NCBI GenBank assembly: GCA_937871415.1
Contig: CALMQD010000070.1
Location: 1-5,723, forward strand
Length of the DNA stretch: 5,723 nucleotides
Source: an uncultured Phycisphaerales bacterium
GTDB taxonomy: Bacteria; Planctomycetota; Phycisphaerae; Phycisphaerales; UBA1924
Reading direction: 5' to 3'
The notes under the pieces were generated by a model. It saw nothing but the letters and a program-made list of their open reading frames with translations. It had not been told where the DNA came from and searched no databases. A program made the position numbers and the translations under genes. Below, piece after piece: positions 1-5,723 of the stretch (position 1 is its first letter; each line of letters starts with the position of its first letter).

Positions 1-1175
<1,175 letters not shown>

Positions 1176-1202
1176 GCCCGCAGTGTAGGAGAAAGGGCCG
1201 GC

Positions 1203-3170
1203 CTAGACCGCCGCGGCCACCGGCTTGTGGGACGCGCCCTTGTCCGCGGAACCCTCGACCTTGCCGTAGGTGCGGGCACGCGGGCGGACGAGCGAGTCGT
1301 CGATCGGCACGAGCTCGACCGACACACGCTTCGACGACGGATCGAACTTGGCCAGCGTCGTCTTCATGAAGTGCGCGTCGTCGCGCTCGGGGAAGTCCGT
1401 CCGGTAGTGAGCGCCGCGGCTCTCCTTGCGCTGCAGGCTGCCCAGCACGATCGCCTCGGCGAGGATGAGCATGTCGCCGACGGCGCGAGCGTAGGTGAAC
1501 GACTGGTTCGTCCACGCGGCCGAGTCGGCCAGCACCGCGCGACCGAAGCGCTCTCGCAGTTCGTCGATCTTCTTTCGAGCCTGTTCCAGCCGGCCCGCGC
1601 TCTTCACGACCGTGCAAGCCTCGGTCATCTCGTTGCCGAGTTCGCGGTGGATGACGTACGGGTTCGTCGCGGGGTCGTTCGAGCCCTTGTTCACGGTGCC
1701 CAGGAGCGCCTTGGCCTTGGACTCCTCCTGGTTCACGACGCGGTCGTAGACCGACTGCGCCAGCGAAGCGGCGGGGCCCTTCGACGGCGCTCCGTCCTTG
1801 ATGTAGTTCACCACGCTCACGCCGCAGAACAGGCCGTCGAAGATGCACGACAGCAGCGCGTTGGCGCCGAGGCGGTTGGCGCCGTGGTACGCGAAGTTCA
1901 CCTCGCCGAATGCGTAGAGGCCGTCGACGTTCGTCGCCATGTTGTTCAGCGCGCCCGGCGCGAGGCCCTGGCCGATGTCGGCATTGAGCGGCGCGCGTGC
2001 GCCCGACTTGTGCCCCTCGCGCGGCTCGGCGGGGTTGTACGAACCCTTGGTGAACGTCGTCCAAAGCCCGCCCATCGAGTAGTGCACCGCCGGGAAGATC
2101 TTCATCGGCGTGAAGCGCGGGTCGACGCCGACGAACTTCTGGTAGATGTCGAGGATGCCGCCGAGCTTGCGGGTGAGGTACTCCGGGTCGCGGTGCGTCA
2201 GGTCGAGGTAGACGCACTGCTCGCCGTTGACGCCCATGCCCTGGTTCACGCAGATGTCGAAGATCTCGCGCGTCGCGATGTCGCGCGGCACGATGTTGCC
2301 GTACTTGGGGTACTTCTCCTCGAGGAAGTAGTACCGCTCGGCGTCGGGGATGCTCTTGGGGTCGCGCGTGTCGCCCTTGCGGCGGGGAACCCAGACGCGT
2401 CCGCCCTCGCCTCGGGCGGACTCGGACATGAGGCGCAGTTTGTCCGCGCCGGGAATGGCGGTCGGGTGGACCTGGATCATCTCCGGGTTGCCGTACCACG
2501 CGCCGGCCTGGAAACACCGGGCGGCGGCGGCGCCGTTGCACATGACCGAGTTCGTGCTCTTGCCGTAAACCAGCCCGCAGCCGCCGGTGGCCATGACCAC
2601 CGCGTCGGCGCGGAACGCGCGGATCTGCATCGTGCGCATGTCCTGCGCGACGATGCCCACGCACCGGTTGTTCTCGATGACCGGGTAGAGGAACTCCCAG
2701 AACTCGTACTTGGTGACCTTGCCTTCGACTTCGTAGCGCCGGGTCTGTTCGTCGAGGGCGTACAGGAGTTGCTGGCCGGTGGTTGCGCCGGCGAAGTGCG
2801 TGCGCTTGAAGAGCGAACCGCCGAAGAGGCGGAGGTCGCGGAAACCCTCGTTCGTGCGGTTGAACGGCACGCCCATACGGTCGAGCAGGTCGATGATGCG
2901 CGGGGCCCAGTTGGCCATCTCGAGCACGGGGTGCTGGTCGGCGAGGAAGTCCCCGCCGTAGATCGTCTCGTCGAAGTGCTCGTACTCGCTGTACCCCTGC
3001 TGGCGCGCGACCTCGTTGCAGGCGTTGATGCCGCCCTGGGCGCACACCGAGTGCGAGCGCTTCACGGGGACGAGCGAGAAGAGGTCGACGTTGACGCCCG
3101 ACTCGGCGATGCGAACCGAGGCCGCCAGGCCCGCCAACCCTCCGCCGACGACGATGACTCGTTGATCCAT
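1203..3170 (-). CDS. sdhA: Succinate dehydrogenase flavoprotein subunit (B. subtilis-type)
   Basis: Catalytic subunit of complex II. It oxidises succinate to fumarate and passes electrons through FAD to the iron-sulfur subunit. The protein has 655 residues. The N-terminal FAD-binding motif GGGLAG (G9, G11, G14) is followed by RSHSVCAQGG, where H40 is the expected covalent FAD attachment site. Active-site blocks follow: HPTAIPG (235-241), ESARGEGGR (250-258), HYSMGG (363-368) and GANRLGAN (430-437), with H235, R254, H363 and R433 as likely substrate or proton-transfer residues. The C-terminal domain has ESRGAHYR (583-590). The wording of these blocks is that of the B. subtilis/Bacteroidetes SdhA group rather than the proteobacterial one. 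Residues about 371-411 form an insertion compared with B. subtilis SdhA (586 residues), and the tail is Ala-rich. The ATG at 3170 gives the FAD motif its usual position close to the N-terminus, and a moderate AGGT (3180-3183) lies 9 bases upstream. It sits between sdhC and fumC; no sdhB follows. Confidence 0.98.
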   Translation of the reverse strand: MDQRVIVVGGGLAGLAASVRIAESGVNVDLFSLVPVKRSHSVCAQGGINACNEVARQQGYSEYEHFDETIYGGDFLADQHPVLEMANWAPRIIDLLDRMGVPFNRTNEGFRDLRLFGGSLFKRTHFAGATTGQQLLYALDEQTRRYEVEGKVTKYEFWEFLYPVIENNRCVGIVAQDMRTMQIRAFRADAVVMATGGCGLVYGKSTNSVMCNGAAAARCFQAGAWYGNPEMIQVHPTAIPGADKLRLMSESARGEGGRVWVPRRKGDTRDPKSIPDAERYYFLEEKYPKYGNIVPRDIATREIFDICVNQGMGVNGEQCVYLDLTHRDPEYLTRKLGGILDIYQKFVGVDPRFTPMKIFPAVHYSMGGLWTTFTKGSYNPAEPREGHKSGARAPLNADIGQGLAPGALNNMATNVDGLYAFGEVNFAYHGANRLGANALLSCIFDGLFCGVSVVNYIKDGAPSKGPAASLAQSVYDRVVNQEESKAKALLGTVNKGSNDPATNPYVIHRELGNEMTEACTVVKSAGRLEQARKKIDELRERFGRAVLADSAAWTNQSFTYARAVGDMLILAEAIVLGSLQRKESRGAHYRTDFPERDDAHFMKTTLAKFDPSSKRVSVELVPIDDSLVRPRARTYGKVEGSADKGASHKPVAAAV

Positions 3171-3177
3171 GGCTCGG

Positions 3178-3249
3178 TTACCTGTGTGCTTGAAGAATCG
3201 CTGAACGGAACGGGGCGGAAAGCGAACAAAGCGAAGAGAAGGTCGTCAT
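3178..3249 (-). other. Candidate 23-codon small ORF bridging sdhC and sdhA
   Basis: The ATG at 3249 overlaps the sdhC TGA stop in an ATGA arrangement, typical of translational coupling. The frame then runs 23 codons (starting MTTFSSLCSL, ending ILQAHR) to a TAA at 3178-3180, only 7 bases before the sdhA ATG. It therefore fills the whole gap and would carry ribosomes from sdhC to the sdhA start. The AGGT that could serve sdhA lies at its last codons. Against a real peptide, 10 of 23 codons end in A or T, unlike the strongly G/C-ending neighbours, and no family is recognisable. It may be a coupling ORF with an unimportant product, or chance. Confidence 0.2.
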
Positions 3250-4097
3250 GCCCGCGGCCCGGGCTCCGCGGGCTCGGCGTGCAACTGCTTGAGCCGGATC
3301 TCGGTCTGGCGTGCATGCTCGACGTTGAGCGTCGCGAAGCGGACGACCGAGCCCAGGCCCAGGGCCATGAGACCCGCGCCCAGCGCCAGGCACACGCGGC
3401 CCCAGCGCCGCTGCGCCGAGTCGCTCACGGTGAGGCCCCACGTGATCGCCGCGGTCCACAGACCGTTGGCCAAATGGAACACCACCGCCGCGACACCGAT
3501 GCCGTAGACGACCGTCATCAGAGCGCCCAGCCCCGTCATGCCATTGCTCGACCCCTGCATGATCGCGGCCATGGACGAACCGGCGAAATCGGCGTCCCAC
3601 ACCATCGCCTTGCCCGGCTCGGCGCCCCAGTTCGCGGGGATCAGGATCGTCCAGCCCCAGCGGAGCGTCGCGACGTGCCAGAAGATAAAGAACAGCCCTA
3701 CCCACGCGGTGATGCGCTGCCAGGTGTAGCGCCAGTTGTCCGGGTAGGGGTAGTGGCGCACGTTGGGGCGCCCGGTCGTGGCGTAGTACACGCCGAGCGC
3801 CGTGTGGAACGCCAGCGGCGCCCAGATCCCGAAGACCTCCAGCAGGAGCAGGAACGGCGTCGAGTGGATGAAATCGACTTCGTGCTGAAAGGTCGCGATG
3901 CCCGCGTCGCCATAGACCTGCTTGCGCGAATCGGCCAAGCCCCAGACGACCGACCCGTTGGTCGTCAGGTGGAAAAGCAGGAAGACGCCGACGGGCACGA
4001 TCCCGGTCAGGGAGTGGAGGCGCCGGAGCAGGAAGTAGTTGCGCTCGAACCAGGGCTTGGCGGCTTCGGTGGCTGCGGGCGAAGGTGCGGTCGTCAC
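3246..4097 (-). CDS. sdhC: Succinate dehydrogenase cytochrome b558 subunit, fused five-helix di-heme type
   Basis: Membrane anchor of complex II that takes electrons from the iron-sulfur subunit to quinone, probably menaquinone, through two b hemes. The 283 residues hold five hydrophobic helices at roughly 30-50, 82-106, 128-145, 188-212 and 232-252, the layout of B. subtilis SdhC. Blocks match that protein closely: RRLHSLTGIVPVG (25-37), RITAWVGLFFIFWHV (128-142) and FHLANGLWTAAITWG (207-221). The histidines H43, H98, H141 and H208 line up with the four B. subtilis heme ligands H28, H70, H113 and H155, so both hemes should be bound. Compared with B. subtilis, the loop after helix 3 (about 145-187) is longer and there is an extra hydrophilic C-terminal tail of about 30 residues. 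The start is a GTG at 4097, chosen because GAGGAA lies 8 bases upstream and because the N-terminus then has the family length. It lies 82 bases after the DUF1844 gene and 75 before sdhA. Confidence 0.95.
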   Translation of the reverse strand: MTTAPSPAATEAAKPWFERNYFLLRRLHSLTGIVPVGVFLLFHLTTNGSVVWGLADSRKQVYGDAGIATFQHEVDFIHSTPFLLLLEVFGIWAPLAFHTALGVYYATTGRPNVRHYPYPDNWRYTWQRITAWVGLFFIFWHVATLRWGWTILIPANWGAEPGKAMVWDADFAGSSMAAIMQGSSNGMTGLGALMTVVYGIGVAAVVFHLANGLWTAAITWGLTVSDSAQRRWGRVCLALGAGLMALGLGSVVRFATLNVEHARQTEIRLKQLHAEPAEPGPRA

Positions 4098-4105
4098 GTC
4101 GCGCG

Positions 4106-4111
4106 TTCCTC
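4106..4111 (-). promoter_or_regulatory. Ribosome binding site for sdhC
   Basis: GAGGAA reads on the minus strand 8 bases before the GTG at 4097. It is among the best Shine-Dalgarno matches in the window and supports the non-ATG start of sdhC. Confidence 0.7.
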
Positions 4112-4179
4112 AGTCCCCGCCCCTCCGACCATGAACCCCCCGACCCGAGAGCGTGTCCAATCCGCGTGAAAGCCGGCGA

Positions 4180-4722
4180 TCAACCGCCGCGGAGACGCTG
4201 GGAAGCCTGGGCCGGGTCGAGAGCTGCACCCGGGGCACCCCCGCCCGCCGCCCGCTGCGCCTCCTGCTTCATCGCCATCGCGGTCACCGCCTTCATCAAC
4301 TCGACGAACTGCATTCGCAGTTCGTTGAGCGCCTGATTCAGATAGTCTTCTTCTTCCTTGGCCAGGTTGCCCTTGGTCTTTTCCTGCAGCACGGCGAGAA
4401 GGTCGATGTGGAACCGGGCATACTCCGGGGCGACCATCGCGCGCCCCGTCTGGGGGTCCGGGAACGCGCCCATGTACGTCAGGGCGCCCGTGATGAGTGT
4501 TCCGAGCAGCGCCTTGAAGTTCGCTTCGAGCGGTCCCTCTTCCCCTTCCGCGTCCGGATGAGCCTCGCCCCCGACGCCCGGAATCGAGACCGACGCCTTG
4601 GGCGCGGCCTTCTGAGCCTTTTCGCGCTCGGCCGCCGCCAGGCGTTCCTTTTCCGCCTGGGCCTGCGCTTTCCAGTCCGAATCCACGATGATCTTGGGCT
4701 GCTCGGGGCGACTTTCGGACAT
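4180..4722 (-). CDS. DUF1844 domain-containing protein
   Basis: A protein of 180 residues with no established biochemical role. The N-terminus, PEQPKIIVDSDWKAQAQAEK (6-25), is the characteristic DUF1844 opening. A charged, Ala/Lys/Glu-rich stretch (18-42, probable helix or coiled coil) follows, then a flexible Gly/Pro/Glu linker (43-65). The conserved core spans about 66-145: a mildly hydrophobic helix (NFKALLGTLITGALTYMGAF, 68-87), the DPQTGR turn (89-94), HIDLLAVLQEKTKGNL (105-120) and a second helix with ELRMQFVELMKA (134-145). The C-terminus is Ala/Gly-rich. There is no signal peptide, and the helix at 68-87 is too weak to be sure of membrane insertion, so a cytoplasmic protein is most likely. 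A GTG at 4734 would add four residues, but it sits directly against the AGGAG. The ATG at 4722 with AGGAG 11 bases upstream is preferred. It is the first gene of the apparent sdh-fum transcription unit. A structural or assembly link to complex II is conceivable but not shown. Confidence 0.9.
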   Translation of the reverse strand: MSESRPEQPKIIVDSDWKAQAQAEKERLAAAEREKAQKAAPKASVSIPGVGGEAHPDAEGEEGPLEANFKALLGTLITGALTYMGAFPDPQTGRAMVAPEYARFHIDLLAVLQEKTKGNLAKEEEDYLNQALNELRMQFVELMKAVTAMAMKQEAQRAAGGGAPGAALDPAQASQRLRGG

Positions 4723-4733
4723 GGGGATACGCA

Positions 4734-4738
4734 CTCCT
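4734..4738 (-). promoter_or_regulatory. Ribosome binding site for the DUF1844 gene
   Basis: AGGAG reads on the minus strand 11 bases before the ATG at 4722. Its overlap with the alternative GTG at 4734 argues against that upstream start. Confidence 0.55.
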
Positions 4739-4773
4739 GACGGGCGGCAAGGCGAGTCGTGCGCCGCCGATCG

Positions 4774-4801
4774 AGTATAGGCGACAGCCCGTGCGATTCA
4801 C
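4774..4801 (-). promoter_or_regulatory. Candidate sigma70-type promoter for the DUF1844-sdhC-sdhA-fumC unit
   Basis: On the minus strand TATACT (4774-4779) matches five of six positions of the TATAAT -10 box. A weak -35 candidate, GTGAAT (4796-4801), lies 16 bases further upstream and matches three of six. Transcription would start near 4767, giving a leader of about 45 bases before the ATG at 4722. The site lies in one of the few AT-containing patches of a very GC-rich window. Promoter prediction in this kind of organism is unreliable. Confidence 0.35.
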
Positions 4802-4862
4802 GCTTCGTTTGGGTATCCTCCCCTGACGAAACGGGGGTCCGGGCGAACGCCGGCACGAGGGC

Positions 4863-4870
4863 AAGGAAGG
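4863..4870 (+). promoter_or_regulatory. Ribosome binding site for the divergent lipoprotein gene
   Basis: AAGGAAGG lies 9 bases before the ATG at 4880. It supports that start, which also places a complete lipoprotein signal peptide at the N-terminus. Confidence 0.65.
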
Positions 4871-4879
4871 CTCCACGAC

Positions 4880-5723
4880 ATGACGACTGCACGAACGCGC
4901 GCGGCCATTCCCGTCGCTCTCCTCGCCTCGGTCGGCGGCGCCATCAGTCTGGCTGCGCTCTCCGGCTGCTCATCGAGCCACGCCGACAGTTCGGGCCGGG
5001 GAGAAGCGCTGAGCGCCGCCGATTTCCTGGGACTGACGAGTGCAGCGGAGGACGCGCGCCCGGCGGCGCTGGAACCCGCCGCGCCCGGCAGAACACCGGG
5101 AGCACCGGTTGCGACGACCGCCGCTGCCGCCAAGCCTGGGGCGGATGCCTCCCGGCCCGCGAGCGGGGCGGCCGACGCTGCTGACCTGCTGAATCTCAGC
5201 CCGTCTGCTGTCGCCGGCGGCTCGGGCAGCCCGCGCTCGGGAACGGCGCCGGACGCACCGGACTCGACGTTCTCGAGCGCCGCATCGCAGGTCGGCGGAT
5301 CGGTGATCGTCGAATCGAAGGTCGGGCAGATTAACGGCCGCCCGGTGCTGGCATCCCAGATTCTTGAGCCGCTCGACGGTCGACTTCGCGCGCTGGCCAC
5401 CCAGAACCCCGACACCCGTGCGTGGCTCCGCGAGGCGCGCCCGCTGATCCAGGGTCAGCTCGTCGCCCGCATCAAGGACGAGCTCGTGCTCGCCGAAGCG
5501 CAATCGAACCTCACCCGCGAACAGCGCCAGGGCCTTCTGTACTTCCTCGGCAAACTGCAGGAGAACATCGTCTCGGCCCAGGGCGGCTCGGCGCTGCAGG
5601 CCGACGAGGCGCTGCAGAGCACCACCGGGCGCTCGCTGCGTGAAGAGGCGCAGGACCGTCTCGACCGCGAGCTCATCGAGTTCGAGCTTCGATCCAAGAT
5701 CACCCCGCGCGTGGTGGTGCCGT
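4880..5723 (+). CDS. Lipoprotein with SurA/peptidylprolyl isomerase-like N-terminal domain, 3' end cut by window edge
   Basis: 281 codons are visible and the frame is open at the right edge. The N-terminus is a lipoprotein signal peptide: basic MTTARTR, a hydrophobic core (about 8-27) and the lipobox LSGC with C30 as the lipidated cysteine, so the mature protein should be membrane-anchored outside the cytoplasm. Residues 31-140 are an Ala/Pro/Ser/Gly-rich, low-complexity linker that contains two similar short motifs, AADFLGLTS (46-54) and AADLLNLSP (100-108). From about 145 the sequence becomes ordered. VGQINGRPVLASQILEPL (148-165) resembles the opening of SurA and PrsA-type chaperones (a V-x-x-V-N-G-x-x-I-x-x-S-x-I pattern). 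Charged amphipathic helices follow (about 185-272), including LIQGQLVARIKDELVLAEA (189-207). In that family a parvulin isomerase domain may come later, but it would be outside the window. Role by analogy: folding or quality control of exported proteins. The family call is tentative; the lipoprotein call is firm. It is transcribed divergently from the DUF1844/sdh unit. Confidence 0.85.
   Translation, partial: MTTARTRAAIPVALLASVGGAISLAALSGCSSSHADSSGRGEALSAADFLGLTSAAEDARPAALEPAAPGRTPGAPVATTAAAAKPGADASRPASGAADAADLLNLSPSAVAGGSGSPRSGTAPDAPDSTFSSAASQVGGSVIVESKVGQINGRPVLASQILEPLDGRLRALATQNPDTRAWLREARPLIQGQLVARIKDELVLAEAQSNLTREQRQGLLYFLGKLQENIVSAQGGSALQADEALQSTTGRSLREEAQDRLDRELIEFELRSKITPRVVVP

Noticed and set aside
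1196..1203. GGCCGGCC palindrome at the sdhA stop
   Set aside because: An 8-base all-G/C palindrome is expected by chance at this composition and has no loop or U-tract to act as a terminator.
1227..4169. A 980-codon open frame on the plus strand running antisense to sdhA and sdhC
   Set aside because: Its product is a composition-biased Arg/Val/Ala/Asp/Gly-rich sequence with no family resemblance, and it lies opposite two unmistakable genes. Long antisense frames are expected where third positions are nearly all G or C.
4098..4179. Possible terminator or separate promoter between DUF1844 and sdhC
   Set aside because: I found no stem-loop with a T-run and no convincing -10/-35 pair on the minus strand.
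4806..4833. Inverted repeat CGTTT/AAACG as a terminator hairpin
   Set aside because: Only five paired bases at the base, an asymmetric bulge above them and no T-run; at most a weak operator candidate, noted under the divergent region.
4094..4876. A 260-codon minus-strand frame overlapping the DUF1844 gene
   Set aside because: Gly/Arg/Pro-rich shadow; the DUF1844 frame has the conserved IIVDSDWK start, a Shine-Dalgarno and the domain core.
4798..5415. Minus-strand frame of 205 codons opposite the lipoprotein gene
   Set aside because: Ser/Ala-rich shadow of the low-complexity linker; the plus-strand frame has a ribosome site, a signal peptide and a lipobox.

Overview
This is a very GC-rich window (strong G/C preference at third codon positions) with five protein genes. 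The gene content is ordinary TCA-cycle and envelope housekeeping. The likely source is a planctomycete-like bacterium, possibly of the Phycisphaerae. That is inferred from the combination of a Bacillus/Bacteroidetes-type fused cytochrome b558 SdhC, a B. subtilis-subfamily SdhA, a DUF1844 gene and a SurA-like lipoprotein. It rests on family knowledge, not on a database search.

Layout. Four genes lie on the minus strand and read right to left. A DUF1844 protein (4722 to 4180) comes first, then sdhC, the succinate dehydrogenase cytochrome b558 subunit (4097 to 3246). These are followed by sdhA, the flavoprotein subunit (3170 to 1203), and fumC, the class II fumarase (1175 to the left edge, C-terminus cut off). 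The gaps are 82, 75 and 27 bases, with no convincing terminator seen between them, so one transcription unit is likely. A plausible promoter (TATACT -10 box) lies just upstream of the DUF1844 gene. On the plus strand a divergent gene starts at 4880 and runs off the right edge. It encodes a lipoprotein with a lipobox, a long Ala/Pro/Ser-rich linker and a SurA/PPIase-chaperone-like N-domain. The intergenic stretch 4723-4879 must carry both divergent promoters.

How the genes work together. SdhC anchors SdhA (with an SdhB iron-sulfur subunit) in the cytoplasmic membrane. The complex oxidises succinate to fumarate and reduces quinone, probably menaquinone given the di-heme b558 type. FumC then hydrates the fumarate to malate, so the operon encodes two consecutive TCA steps. 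The iron-sulfur subunit gene sdhB, which normally follows sdhA in this family, is not in the window: fumC occupies its place.

I see no mobile elements, CRISPR arrays, tRNA or rRNA genes, and no clear new system. The points most worth a second look are the missing sdhB, a 23-codon small ORF that exactly bridges sdhC and sdhA, a long insertion in SdhA near the active site, and a repeated short motif in the lipoprotein linker.
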